DNA of 64,000 nucleotides. Source: Basidiobolus meristosporus CBS 931.73. Its lineage: Eukaryota; Basidiobolomycota; Basidiobolomycetes; Basidiobolales; Basidiobolaceae. A program made the translations under genes and the position numbers. This document shows, piece by piece, positions 43,181 through 54,182 of the stretch; position 1 is the stretch's first letter, and the number at the start of each line of letters is the position of its first letter. Location: contig MCFE01000226.1 in assembly GCA_002104905.1 (NCBI GenBank), forward strand, positions 1 to 64,000. The letters are read 5' to 3'. The notes below the pieces were generated by a model. The model searched no databases. It was not told the origin of the DNA and saw nothing but the letters and a program-made list of their open reading frames with translations.

Positions 43181-43714
43181 ATGGTCAGAATCACAGCGTT
43201 GTCTTTTGCTCTTCTCGGTGCCGTCAGCCTAATCGAGTTCACCGCATTGGCTCTACCAGCTCCAGTTGCCAATGCTCCGTCGAACCTGTCCACTCAGCAG
43301 AACACCACAGAAGTCAGGAGCAAACTCGACAGCATCACCAACCTTGCCTCGTGCTCACTGGATCACCGCTACAACAATGGTGAATGCACCGACTGGGCCG
43401 ATGCTCGCTACTACCAGCTCACCTGCCAACACACTACCTGGATGGGGGATGCTCGGACCTGGCCCAGCAGTGCTCGTAGTGCTGGTGGCTGGACAGTGTC
43501 CAGTCAGCCACGAGTCCCCTCCATCATTGTGATCCAGCCCGGATATCAAGGCTGTGGGGCCACCGGACATGTAGCTGTTGTTGAGCGGATCAACAGTGAT
43601 GGCAGTGTGTACACAAGCAACTGGAACTACGAGTTTAATGGAAAGGGCGGCCTATACACCACATCCTACGGCAACTTCAATACCGGAAGTGGAGTATCTT
43701 TCATCTGGAAATAG
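43181..43714 (+). CDS. Secreted CHAP-domain protein, copy 4 (intact)
   Basis: 177 residues from the ATG at 43181. The frame is open further upstream, but this ATG starts the signal peptide (MVRITALSFALLGAVSLIEF), lies 41 bp after the TATA box and aligns with the start of all other copies. CHAP nucleophile Cys, catalytic His and TSNWNYEF strand are all present; it ends FIWK. It differs from copy 3 by only a few residues (Ile for Thr in the signal region, Ser for Asn near 97, Ser for Gly before Asp in NSDG). Extracellular cell-wall hydrolase role inferred from the fold. Confidence 0.87.
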   Translation: MVRITALSFALLGAVSLIEFTALALPAPVANAPSNLSTQQNTTEVRSKLDSITNLASCSLDHRYNNGECTDWADARYYQLTCQHTTWMGDARTWPSSARSAGGWTVSSQPRVPSIIVIQPGYQGCGATGHVAVVERINSDGSVYTSNWNYEFNGKGGLYTTSYGNFNTGSGVSFIWK

Positions 43715-44159
43715 AAGAAAAATAATGAACATATAGACATATAGATGATACCTCACGATTCAGGAAATCAATCCATTGCCCCAAGAATCCACCATCTACA
43801 ACATCATTGATTGATAGCTATGAGAGTACCGAATAAACTACAGTGTTCAGTTACAGCCAGCGCTATATTTGCTTTGTAGTATTTCAACTCCTCGCTGGGC
43901 CGAATATCAGACTCGATTGGAAAAATGGGAAAATCTTTTCTCAATGTTTTGTTGAGGCGATGAATTCAGTATTGGCTATTCGAAATCGAGTTGGATAAGT
44001 ACCGTCCTAGGTTGACTGGATTTCAAATGATCTGGCGATTCATCAGCGATTACAGAATACGGTGGAAGCTACACACAGAATCAAGTCGAAACATAAATAG
44101 GCAACATTATTAAAACTAAACATTAATCTTGCTCAGTATACCTCTCCTATTCGTTGAGC

Positions 44160-44420
44160 ACTCGGGGATATTGCTAGCATTGCTCGTTACTTATTGGATC
44201 ATAAAATGGTGGGCAATGCACTGATGATTCATCTTATGTGGATTAATTTATCATTAATTGTGCAATGTTGAAATGGATAGCTTCTCCCCCCATCATGGTT
44301 GTGTAAGTACTGAATGTGTTGGGGTCGAGGAGCGAATCAACAATGCTAGTGATGTATACACCCGCAAATGATGTCCAGTGTCTGACCCCTTTGACGGCAA
44401 TAGAGTGCTACAAGTGTTCC
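44160..44420 (+). pseudogene. CHAP relic
   Basis: Order of pieces follows the gene: GATATTGCTAGCATTGCTCG (asp-ser-ile-thr…ala-ser), GGTGGGCAATGCACTGATGA at the nucleophile motif, then GTTGGGGTCGAGGAGCGAATC and a degraded tail. A close sister of the relic at 48605, so these two relics were themselves duplicated. Confidence 0.7.
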
Positions 44421-45005
44421 CTCAACAACAAATGCATCCAATCTCGCATCAACCTACTCTAATTATTTACCGCGACCTCATTTCCACTTGAAGTGGTTAT
44501 ACCATTTACGGATAGTCGTATCTTGCATATCGTTGCTACCCACCCTTGCGTGAAATCTTGGTTACATACACGATGTAAATAGCCGTAGTTCAAACGAAGA
44601 AAGTGGCCAGTAAAATGAGAGGATGCCTGGGCCTAGAGTCAGCACCAGTAAATCACTGAATATCAAATTCGAGAATGCCTCCTTGCTATTATATAATATG
44701 AAGTCCAGGATAAAGGCCAGCAGCAGAAACAGTGCTTAAGGTTAGTTGAGAAATGATGAATCCTTGAGCAAAACAATTTCCACGATATTTAGTAGAGAAT
44801 TGGATGAATTCATTATTTGTCTACCAGCAAATATTATCGGGCCTAGGTGAAAGGATGTATGCCCAATTCTGGGTTCAAACGATTGATAATGTTAATAATG
44901 GACTACGAAATATAGCTGTGGTTCTGGCCAGGGATATTACAGTGATGGAACTTTTAACCTACGAATCATTTGTTCAAAAATACATGTTTATGAAGATACT
45001 TGATA

Positions 45006-45068
45006 TGCATGGGGTTGCGCAATATATCAGTGGAAGAAGTGTATGCTCTAGTAACTAGCACCTCATGG
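45006..45068 (+). pseudogene. Possible CHAP relic
   Basis: Short resemblance to the Gly-His-Val … Val-Tyr-Thr-Ser-Asn strand (CATGGGGTTGCG…AGTGGAAGAAGTGTATGCTC). Weak. Confidence 0.3.
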
Positions 45069-45414
45069 TCAGTTGAAGGGGATTAAATAACACATCTAAT
45101 GGCAACATGAACGAGAACAGAGTATTACAACTGTAATAAATATAACGATAGCATACACTTTTGAGTGCACATCTATTGTTTTTCATACGTATTGATGCCA
45201 CCAAATCCAGATAGTATTTTAGATGAAGTTTTGCTTTTTGCGGACATCATCTCACTGAGAAAAAATAAAATAATCAATAATAAAGAGTAGCTTGATTGAG
45301 CTGCTCCCCCATATAGAACTCAGATTCATATACAGAATGAATCCGTAAAGAGCCCAATGGGCGGATGGTGGTGGCGGGACTATTTCCAAAAAGCGGAATT
45401 GAATTCAATGATTT

Positions 45415-45608
45415 CAATCCAACATGGAATCCACGCGAACTGCCAAAAAAAGCAGTCCTCGAAATTCACCCCAAGCACATCTAATTAATCGAATCTAGGT
45501 GAGCTTGGGTGGAAGTTGGAGGTGATTGGAGGAGGAGTAAATTTAGAGACATGCTCGCTTGTATATAAGTCAATAGCATCCGACCTGTACAGCCCATCCA
45601 ACATAGAA
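45415..45608 (+). promoter_or_regulatory. Conserved upstream block with TATA box, CHAP copy 5
   Basis: Near-copy of 42983-43180 and 47270-47463, with TATATAAG at 45562-45569, 40-47 bp before the ATG at 45609. Confidence 0.55.
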
Positions 45609-46143
45609 ATGGTCAGAATCGCAGTGTTGTCTTTTGCTCTTCTCGGTGCCATCTGTCTCACCGATTTCACTACTATGGCTCTACCGGCGTCGGTTGCCAA
45701 AGCTCCGTCGGACCTGCCCACTCAGCAGAACACCACAGAGGTCAGGAGCAAACTCGACAGCATCACCAACCTTGCCTCATGCTCACTGGATCACCGCTAC
45801 AACAATGGTGAATGCACCGACTGGGCCGATGCTCGCTACTACCAGACTCACCTGCCAACACACTACCTGGATGGGGGATGCTCGGACCTGGCCCAGCAGT
45901 GCTCGTAGTGCCGGTGGCTGGACAGTGTCCAGTCAGCCACGAGTCCCCTCTATCATTGTGATCCAGCCCGGATATCAAGGCTGTGGGGCCACCGGACATG
46001 TAGCTGTTGTTGAGCGGATCAACGGTGATGGCAGTGTGTACACAAGCAACTGGAACTACGAGTTTAATGGAAAGGGCGGACTATACACCACATCCTACGG
46101 CAACTTCAATACCGGAAGTGGGGTGTCTTTCATCTGGAAATAG
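45609..46143 (+). pseudogene. Secreted CHAP-domain protein, disabled copy 5
   Basis: Complete gene except for one inserted A at about 45,846: the intact copies read TACCAG-CTC-ACC after the nucleophile motif, this one TACCAG-A-CTC-ACC. The frame is lost right after ADARYYQ. The remainder, including catalytic His and final FIWK, is undamaged in the other frame up to 46143. Promoter block and TATA box intact. A single-base event, so very recent; a sequencing or assembly slip should be excluded. Confidence 0.88.
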
Positions 46144-46659
46144 AAGAAAACTAGTGAACATATAGACATATAGATGATACCTTGTGATTCAGGAAATCAA
46201 GTAACAGGCCACGAATTTGCCAACTAATGTAATCCCATACCACGTATCCTTAACACCCCCTTACCTCGTGATAAAAGCAAAATAAACCCTTTCCAACTGT
46301 ATACACAATACCTCGCGATTCAGGAAACCAGCATATTGTATTCATTACCTCTGGAGCCCACAACCCATACCATCATTGAATGAGCACCTTAACAAAACAC
46401 AATAGATCACTATATTCAGTTATAGTAAAGGCTTTGCTTGCATATCAACGTATCAAATATTTCTTGAATTTTGATATGGATTTTCAAATGGAGTCTTTGC
46501 TCATATATGCCAATCTTTCCGATCTCTTTATTATGACGGATACTTCGATATCGATCAAGCCAATCAGAAATTTGGCTAGATAGTTACCCTTCCGAGTTGA
46601 TTGGGTCAAGTGCAACGCTAAATTCAAACCAATTAATCAGTGGTTTCGGCCCTGACCCA

Positions 46660-46829
46660 ACAGTGGCCGTAACAAAACCGGGGATCAAGGTTGTGGGGCG
46701 ATTGGAAAAGTTGGTATTGTTGAGCGAATCAACAGTAATAGAAGTAATTGTACAAGTAACTGTGATTACGATTCCAATGGTTAAGAGGAGCTTTTGACCA
46801 CATCACTTAGAGACTTTGTTCATTTGGCG
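46660..46829 (+). pseudogene. CHAP relic
   Basis: GGGGATCAAGGTTGTGGGGC followed by TTGGTATTGTTGAGCGAATC and AACAGTAATAGAAG…GTACAAGTAACTG: the Gly-x-Val-x-Ile-Val-Glu-Arg-Ile-Asn-Ser part with the catalytic His codon lost. No open frame. Confidence 0.65.
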
Positions 46830-47269
46830 ACTTCGATATGATTATCTATCCTTCACTTGGCTGCCGGTTCAAAAGCAATGAATTAAAATAGGCACAAATA
46901 CAGTTGGGCTTTGCTGTCTGATTCGTGAATGCATAATTCGCAAGTTAAATGGTGTTATAGCACACCGGTCTAAATCTAGTTCTAATAGATATATTTCGAG
47001 AAACCACTGGAAACCAAGTTCAATTCAGATCAATAGAGTCGATAGAGATTCGAACTGCCTACGTACCATTATCATCTCAGCATCATAGCCAATCAGTGGT
47101 ACATTGTCTGACTAAAGGGATTCAATACTATTCCATTCGCTTCGTTGCGGACATGTCTTCAGGGAAAGAATTCAGATCCATTTACAGATTGAATCCGTAA
47201 AGAGCCCAATGGGCGGGTGATGGTGGTGGCGGGGTCATTTCCAAAAAGCGATACGGAAATCAACGATTT

Positions 47270-47463
47270 CAATCCAACATGGAATCCACGCGAACTGCCA
47301 AAAAAAGCAGTCCTCGAAATTCACCCCAAGCACATCTAATTAATCGAATCTAGGTAAGCTTGGGTGGAAGTTGGAGGTGATTGGAGGAGGAGTAAATCTA
47401 GAAACATGCTCGCTTGTATATAAGTCAATAGCATCTGACCTGTACAGCCCATCCAACATAGAA
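47270..47463 (+). promoter_or_regulatory. Conserved upstream block with TATA box, CHAP copy 6
   Basis: Third near-copy of the promoter block; TATATAAG at 47417-47424, 40-47 bp before the ATG. Confidence 0.55.
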
Positions 47464-47997
47464 ATGGTCAGAATCGCAGTGTTGTCTTTTGCTCTTCTCG
47501 GTGCCATCTGTCTCACCGATTTCACTACTATGGCTCTACCAGCACCGGTTGCCAAAGCTTCGTCGAACCTGCCCACTCAGCAGAACACCACAGAAGTTAG
47601 GAGCAAACTCGACAGCATCACCAACCTTGCCTCGTGCTCACTGGATCACCGCTACAACAATGGTGAATGCACCGACTGGGCCGATGCTCGCTACTACCAG
47701 CTCACCTGCCAACACACTACCTGGATGGGGGATGCTCGGACCTGGCCCAGCAGTGCTCGTAGTGCCGGTGGCTGGACAGTGTCCAGTCAGCCACGAGTCC
47801 CCTCCATCATTGTGATCCAGCCCGGATATCAAGGCTGTGGGGCCACCGGACATGTAGCTGTTGTTGAGAGGATCAACGGCGATGGCAGTGTGTACACAAG
47901 CAACTGGAACTACGAGTTCAACGGCAAAGGTGGACTGTACACCACGTCCTACGGCAATTTCAATACTGGCAGTGGAGTATCATTCATCTGGCATTAG
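47464..47997 (+). CDS. Secreted CHAP-domain protein, copy 6 (intact)
   Basis: 177 residues, intronless, start aligned with the other copies and preceded by a conserved TATA block. Signal peptide MVRIAVLSFALLGAICLTDF…, linker with Asn-Thr-Thr, CHAP domain with nucleophile Cys (GECTDWAD), His (GHVAVVE) and TSNWNYEF; ends FIWH. It shares its 5' half with the disabled copy 5 (AVLSFALLGAICLTDFTTMALPA), so these two units are sisters 1,855 bp apart. Inferred extracellular peptidoglycan amidase or peptidase. Confidence 0.87.
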   Translation: MVRIAVLSFALLGAICLTDFTTMALPAPVAKASSNLPTQQNTTEVRSKLDSITNLASCSLDHRYNNGECTDWADARYYQLTCQHTTWMGDARTWPSSARSAGGWTVSSQPRVPSIIVIQPGYQGCGATGHVAVVERINGDGSVYTSNWNYEFNGKGGLYTTSYGNFNTGSGVSFIWH

Positions 47998-48604
47998 TAG
48001 AGAACTTATGATCACATAGACTTATAGATGATACTCTGTGATTCAGGAAATCAAGTAACAGGCCATGAATTTGCCAACTAATGTAATACCACACCGCTTA
48101 TCCTCAACACCCCCCTACCTCGTTATAGAAGTAAAATAAACCCTTTCCAACTGTATGCATAATACCTCACTATTCAGGAAACCAACATATTGTATTCATT
48201 ACCTCTAGAGTCCACAGCTTACGCTATCCTTGAATGGTAACCTTACCGACGCACAATAAGTCACTATTCTTGGTAATAGCCAATTCTTTGTTTGCTTTTC
48301 AGTATATCAAATCTTTGCTTCAAACGTGGCATGGATTTTCAATCCAATGGACCTCGCCGGAGCAAACACCATTATTTGTGATATTTTGGTTAATTTGATT
48401 TCGATCAAGCCAATCAGAGGTATCATTCCGAGTTGATTGGGTCCAAAGGCAAAGCTGAATTCAAAATAATTGATCATGCACTTCAGTACAGTATGGAACG
48501 CCTTACAGAAACAATACGGATTAGAAGCAGTTCAAATGTGTCACCCTTTAGGCATCAAATCAAACGTCAATCTTGCTCAGAGTAATGCACCCATTCATTG
48601 AATA

Positions 48605-48727
48605 CACGGAAATATTGCTAATATTGCCTGTTGCTTGTTGGATTGCCAAATGATGGGCAATGCACTGATGATCCATCATGGTTGTTAAAGTACTGAATGT
48701 GTCAGGGCCAATAATAATAGTGATGGT
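48605..48727 (+). pseudogene. CHAP relic
   Basis: Sister of the relic at 44160: same degraded start (AATATTGCTAATATTGCCTG), GATGGGCAATGCACTGATGA, and a shortened tail ending AATAATAGTGATGG. Confidence 0.65.
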
Positions 48728-49011
48728 TTAGGGTTAGGTGAAAGAAAACCTAGGCCTATAACAGGCACCACTTGAGTATGAATATCAAATTCGAGATAGC
48801 TTCCTTGCTATTTTCAGAAGAAATCACCGATAGCCAATACCACTACTTTCAAATCATTGATCACGACCACGTTTTATGATCAAGAGGATCCGACTGAATC
48901 AATCCTGAACTCAGGCGATTGAATTAAGGTTAGTGCCGATTTGTATATGAGTGGAAGACGCAGATGCTTTAGTAGTGCATCATTGTAGGATACCACAGCA
49001 AGTAATTCAAT

Positions 49012-49153
49012 ATTGATTGTCGAACGGAACAACAGTGATGGCAGTGCGTACACAAGCAACTGAAACTTCGAATTCAGTGGGAAAGGTGGCTTTATACTAT
49101 ATCTTATGGAAATTTCGACACTGGCGGTGGTGTAGCGTTCATCTAGCACTAAC
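49012..49153 (+). pseudogene. CHAP relic (3' part)
   Basis: Clear 3' end of a CHAP gene: ATTGTCGAACGGAACAACAG, GATGGCAGTGCGTACACAAG, CAAC-TGA (Trp codon to stop), then GGAAATTTCGACACTGGC and a final His codon with stop. The 5' two thirds are missing. Nearest to copy 7 (50206). Confidence 0.8.
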
Positions 49154-49724
49154 CACAAACCAATCATACTTTTGATGTAAAAGGCATCATTTTGTGCTTG
49201 ATTCTGGGAATTAAATGACATTAGACTGCTCCCCTCTAATACTAGAATCAGGCACCTAATTGCCTACTATAGGACCCGTACCTTATAAGACTCATAAAAC
49301 TTTAATAGCCTAGATTTATGAATCATCCCTTGTTGCCTTTTCCACAACCTCTTACGTATCAATGGCGTGCGAGAATATACCAAGTGGGGATGATTCAATA
49401 TGTGCACATTGTTGGTATGAACTGGGGGACCCAGCTAGGAAGAAAAGGAATGTAACGCCAAGTTACATCAACGTCATTGTTATTTTGGAAAGTGTCGCTA
49501 ATATAACTACAAACAACTTGGTTCGTAATGAGGATGAGTAAAATAGGTTTCTGGAAGCTGCGGGCACTTCTAATTTAATGAATGACAGGCTAGCTTCGAT
49601 CACTTTTTTTGGAATTTTCATCTATGTCAACGAATCTAATGTTGAAGGTTCTTTGGTTCAGGAATCTTTAGTCTGGAACTTGTACAATGTATCAACTTTC
49701 GGATGTTATCCAATCAGCATCAAG

Positions 49725-49830
49725 ACTCCTTCATGGTTGCCACCCGACTAGAAAACAAAGTTGTGGGGCAACCGGAAACGTAGCCATACTATGATGGAGG
49801 ACATTCTAGCAGCTGGAACTTTCATAGCCA
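49725..49830 (+). pseudogene. CHAP relic
   Basis: TGTGGGGCAACCGGAAACGT followed by a degraded Val-Glu region and GCAGCTGGAACTTTC. Short and broken. Confidence 0.55.
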
Positions 49831-50205
49831 TACAAAAGCAAGATTCACCAACTACTTTTGTAGTGATATTTACCGCAAAGTCGTGGTCCCATCATTATGA
49901 CTGCTCACTGAATGTCGATTAGGCCTTAGTTGAATCTATACTATTATCGACAGTTTCTCCCACTCGATCCAGATCCAGATTGGAGCAGGTCCCATGAAAT
50001 TTGCGGGACCTCAGTTACCAAACCTAGTCAGTAAATAGCTCAAATATTCCAATCCATCGAACGGGTACAATGCCTACGGCTGATCTGATCTTCAATGGAT
50101 CCTAATGGGCATCTGTTGGTGATTAGACACAAATTCGATCCGTAAGCCCTAAAATTGATATAAAATCCAGCCTCCTCAATATCATCAAATTAAATCAACA
50201 TAACA

Positions 50206-50739
50206 ATGGTCAAAGTCGCAGCATTGTCTTGTGCTCTTCTGAGCACCATCAGTCTAACAGAGTTCAGCGCGTCAGCTCTACCCGCACCATCAGTGGACAT
50301 TCCGTCTCAAGAATCAAACCAAAAGAACACCACAGAAGTTAGAACTAAGCCAGAAGGACTTATCAACCTCGCATCGTGCTCACTGGACCATCGTTACAAC
50401 AACGGTAAATGCACCGATTGGGCGGATGCCCGTTACTATCAACTCACCTGCCAGCAAACTACTTGGATGAGTGATGCCAGCTCCTGGACCAGCAATGCTC
50501 GTAGTGCTGGTGGTTGGACAGTTTCCAGTCAGCCACGAGTTCCCTCCATTATTGTGATCCAGCCCGGGTATCAGGGTTGTGGGGCCACTGGGCATGTTGG
50601 TGTTGTGGAGAGAATCAACAGTGATGGCAGTGTGTACACAAGCAACTGGAACTTCGAATTCAGTGGGAAAGGCGGGTTGTACACTACATCCTATGGCAAC
50701 TTCGACACCGGCAGTGGTGTATCATTTATCTGGCATTAA
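50206..50739 (+). CDS. Secreted CHAP-domain protein, copy 7 (intact)
   Basis: 177 residues, intronless, TATAAA at 50159-50164. Signal peptide MVKVAALSCALLSTISLTEF…SALPAP. The CHAP nucleophile motif is NGKCTDWADARYYQLTC: Lys replaces the usual Glu before Cys, while the putative Cys, the His in ATGHVGVVERIN and the TSNWNFEF strand are kept. It resembles copy 1 in parts (SDASSWTSNARS, NFEF) and copies 3-6 elsewhere, so it represents a second sub-type whose relatives are the dead copies at 51802 and 53064. Confidence 0.86.
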   Translation: MVKVAALSCALLSTISLTEFSASALPAPSVDIPSQESNQKNTTEVRTKPEGLINLASCSLDHRYNNGKCTDWADARYYQLTCQQTTWMSDASSWTSNARSAGGWTVSSQPRVPSIIVIQPGYQGCGATGHVGVVERINSDGSVYTSNWNFEFSGKGGLYTTSYGNFDTGSGVSFIWH

Positions 50740-51801
50740 TATATATCAGATGCTTGCATGACCAAGATTCAAAGATTCTGGAAATCAACCAATAGATCAG
50801 ACTAGACCGTTCCATATTGGAAATACCTCTTAACCTTAATAAATCATAAATGCGTATTGGCATATTAACTGGATTATTCTGACTCTCGGAAATGTATTTT
50901 GTCAAGTTTCGAACGGACTGACGTCGAAGACCAGATAGGCTTGCGAAAAATCTACCAATAAGCCCTGCAATACTGGTGTAAGAATTGTCTACTTCTTTAT
51001 ATCTCAACAGCTCAGGTCATTGGGAATCATTACGGTGTAAGTACCAGTAGAAATCTTTCATTCCAATCCGGATTTGCTAGTCTAAAGCGCTAGTGCGAGA
51101 AATATGGGTTCATTTGTTAATAATAAGCATGCCTCGGCCGTGGTTGGTGTGAACTCCCATAACTGTAAAATAGAGGATCAATAGGGGTTGGCAAGCCGGG
51201 AAATTTCTATAAATGATATGTAGAATGGTTAGACAAGTCACAACAGGCGTATATATTGTTCAAATGCTTATCGATATTCATCGCTACGTGGTATATTTGT
51301 TGAGTCAAACATTAATAAAAGTTATTATTGCCCGGGAAACACCACGGTGCAAACGGAATGCTTGGAAAAATGAAATACAAATATTCCTTATCCCCCCCCT
51401 CCGCCTGATTATCCCAAGGCCGTGCAGCTGACTGATATGTATTGCCAAGTTAGTCGATTGAAGTCCCCTTAACCATCCCCAATTTTTGAGTTAAACGGCG
51501 AATACAACGAACAGTGAGAAGCTGAGTCACTTTGAAAATATTTGGCAAGCACCAGGGTTGCACTCTGACAAGCCATATTCATGATAGCCCAGACGCTGAT
51601 GTTTGTCCCTAGCTTTTGATTGATAATGGCCAATGAGCCTTTTGGTATAATTTGGCTAGAACCAACTTTGTAGCCCAGGTGGTATTGCTCAAGTTGATTG
51701 GGTTGAGGTATATTCGAGGAATCAGTGGAGCAGGATATGAATTGTAGCATGCATAACCAAGCTACGTAAACCAAAGATCCCGAATCTTCTTCGACACAGA
51801 A
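50740..51801. other. CHAP array spacer
   Basis: No gene supported; short unrelated frames only. Confidence 0.45.
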
Positions 51802-52319
51802 ATGTTCAAAATCTCCGCGTTTTCTTTGGCTGTACTCGGTGTCATCGGTCTTACCGAGTTCACCACCATGGCTCTACCAGCACCAGTCGTCAATACTCCG
51901 TCACAAGTATCCAACCAGTAGAACACTACAGAAGTTAGAAGCAAGCTCTATAGAACTACTATCCTCGCCTCATGCTCATTGGTCCATCGTTATAATAACG
52001 GTGAATGCACCGATACTATCAACTCACCTGCCGGCACACTACTTGGGTGAGTGATGCCAGCTCCTGTACCAGTAATGCTCGTAGTGCTGGTGGCTCGACA
52101 GTGTCCAGTCAGCCACGAGTTCCCTCCATTATTGTGATCCAGCCCGAGTATCAGGGTTGTGGGGCCACTGGGCAGGTTGGTGTTGTGGAGAGAATCAACA
52201 GTGATGGCAGTGTGTACACAAGCAACTGGAACTTCGAATTCAGTGGAAAAGGCGGGTTGTACACTGAATCCTATGGTAACTTCGACACCAGCAGTGGTGT
52301 ATCATTCATTTGGCATTAG
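51802..52319 (+). pseudogene. Secreted CHAP-domain protein, disabled copy 8
   Basis: Signal peptide present, then TAG in the linker (51,919 region, Asn-Gln-stop), substitutions before the domain, and a deletion of about 14 bp that removes Trp-Ala-Asp-Ala-Arg just after the nucleophile Cys. A frame reopens from the Tyr-Tyr-Gln-Leu region to the stop at 52319, with Gly-Gln replacing the catalytic Gly-His. Dead both by frame and by active site. Confidence 0.85.
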
Positions 52320-53024
52320 GAAATGCTAGATAGAGCCATAAATAACATCAGGCGATTCTGGAAATTGGATGAGACATGAGATGATATTCGTAAATTTCAT
52401 TTCCTGGTATGTTGTATGACAATAAACTGCACCTTGTCACATTAATGAGCACTGGTTAGTAGCTTTGACCGAGAGGCCCTCATCTTGAGAGTAATATAAA
52501 CATCCAATTGGTTACAATCCGTATTTTGATGAGCAGTTTTGAGATCAGGGTCAAAATATGTATTCCACGTCCTTGTATTACTTTATCAGTGGCACATAGT
52601 TCATCGGAAATTGGTACGCATTCAAATGATTTTGGCGGTCCAAAGCTTTACTTGACCTATCAGGTATAGAATCTAATCGAAGGATTCGACAAAGTAAAGT
52701 TATGCTATCCTTGAATTCCGGTCCGCACTGAGTAGGGCAACTAGAGGACTTCAACACGATTCGTTCATGTGTGAGCGATTCACGCATGGAGTAGCGATGA
52801 TGTTTTGAAAACCTGGATGGTGTCAATATGAATTGAGGTGATGGGATTATCTCCACAATGGGACACAAAACTATGAAATTTCAATCCATCTTGGATTCTA
52901 TGCCAACTACCAAAAAAGCGGTGGATGAAATTGGCGAAGAGCACGCTATCGGATCAGTTGGATCTAGCTGAGCCTTGAAATAAGTGGATTGGATTGGAAT
53001 GATGCTGATGATCTTGGGAATTCG
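52320..53024. other. CHAP array spacer
   Basis: No gene. A weak copy of the upstream block lies at about 52,880-52,930 (TTCAATCCATCTTGGATTC, then a CCAAAAAAGCGG run). Confidence 0.45.
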
Positions 53025-53063
53025 TATATAAGCCGGTATCAACAGGATCTTGGAGCACAATCA

Positions 53064-53589
53064 ATGATCAAAATCGCAGTATTATCCTGTGCTCTTCTTG
53101 GTACTATCAGCATAACTGGGTCCACCGTCGTAGCTTTACCTGCACCAGTCGCGAATGCTCCGTCCCACGAATCGAGTCAACAGAACACCATGGAAGTTAA
53201 CCTGATGGCATTGCCAGACTCACATCGTGCTCACTGGACCATCGTTACAACAACGGTAAATGCACCGATTGGGCGGATGCCCGCTACTATCAACTCACCT
53301 GCCAGTACACTACTTGGGTGAGTGATGCCAGCTCCTGTACCAGCAATGCTCGTAGTGCTGGTGGCTGGACAAAGTCCAGTCAGCCACGAGTTCCCTCCAT
53401 TATTGTGATCCAGCCCGGGTATCAGGGTTGTGGGGCCACTGGGCATGTTGGTGTTGTGGAGAGAATCAACAGTGATGGCACTGTGCAACAAGCAACTGGA
53501 ACTTCGAATTCAACTGCAAAGGTGGGCTTTATAATACAATTTACGGAAACTTCGACACCGCCAGTAGTGTATCATTTATCTGGCATTGA
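53064..53589 (+). pseudogene. Secreted CHAP-domain protein, disabled copy 9
   Basis: TATATAAG (53025-53032) and signal peptide are kept. The frame is lost in the linker (after Thr-Met-Glu-Val), recovers out of phase over the CHAP core (Asn-Gly-Lys-Cys-Thr-Asp region readable in another frame), and is shifted again by a small deletion at the Ser-Val-Tyr-Thr strand (CTGTGCAACAAGC instead of GTGTGTACACAAGC). The final Phe-Ile-Trp-His-stop is readable. End of the array. Confidence 0.85.
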
Positions 53590-54182
53590 TAGATTTGTAC
53601 CCTGATTATAGGACAGAGTAAAAGATTTATACCCACGAACATAGAAATAAATCCCTTCTGGTTCAAAATGCCAACTTATCAACATGGAATATTCAAAATG
53701 TACTGATAATGTAGTCTAGGTGAATAGCGTAGGGACACGCAATATACACCTAAGTTTAAAGCGATGTTGGCGCACAGTGTTCATTGTATATTTTCTGATG
53801 AGCAATGATTCGATAGTAATGAGGGATCAGATAACAGAATAGAACAAGAACACCCATATATAGCTATGAAATTATAACGATTCAGCTTGTTGATTGGATC
53901 GATGCTTGAAATAATCCGTGACTATAACTGAAGTGACTAATATTCTACCAGAACAATCGGAGAATATCTTAAAAAAACCCAAGCAAATAGTCAACCTATT
54001 AGTATTACGGACTGCCCTTTTTGCCCACCCGGTATGTTGTCGATATACAAACTTGAACGCTACTTACCATATTCAGTCCAGTAGTCAGCAATTGACCATC
54101 AGCTTTATCCACGAGCAACATTCAGCCCAATGGTGTAAATGTGATAAGTACTTAGACTACATTGGAAAGGGGAAACAGTGAC
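53590..54182. other. Intergenic, no gene seen
   Basis: AT-rich, nothing recognised. Confidence 0.45.

Noticed and set aside
38303..53491. Long minus-strand frames repeated in every CHAP copy (70-86 codons)
   Set aside because: They are antisense shadows of the CHAP core: they keep open only because the sense codons are conserved, lack consistent starts and disappear in the relics.
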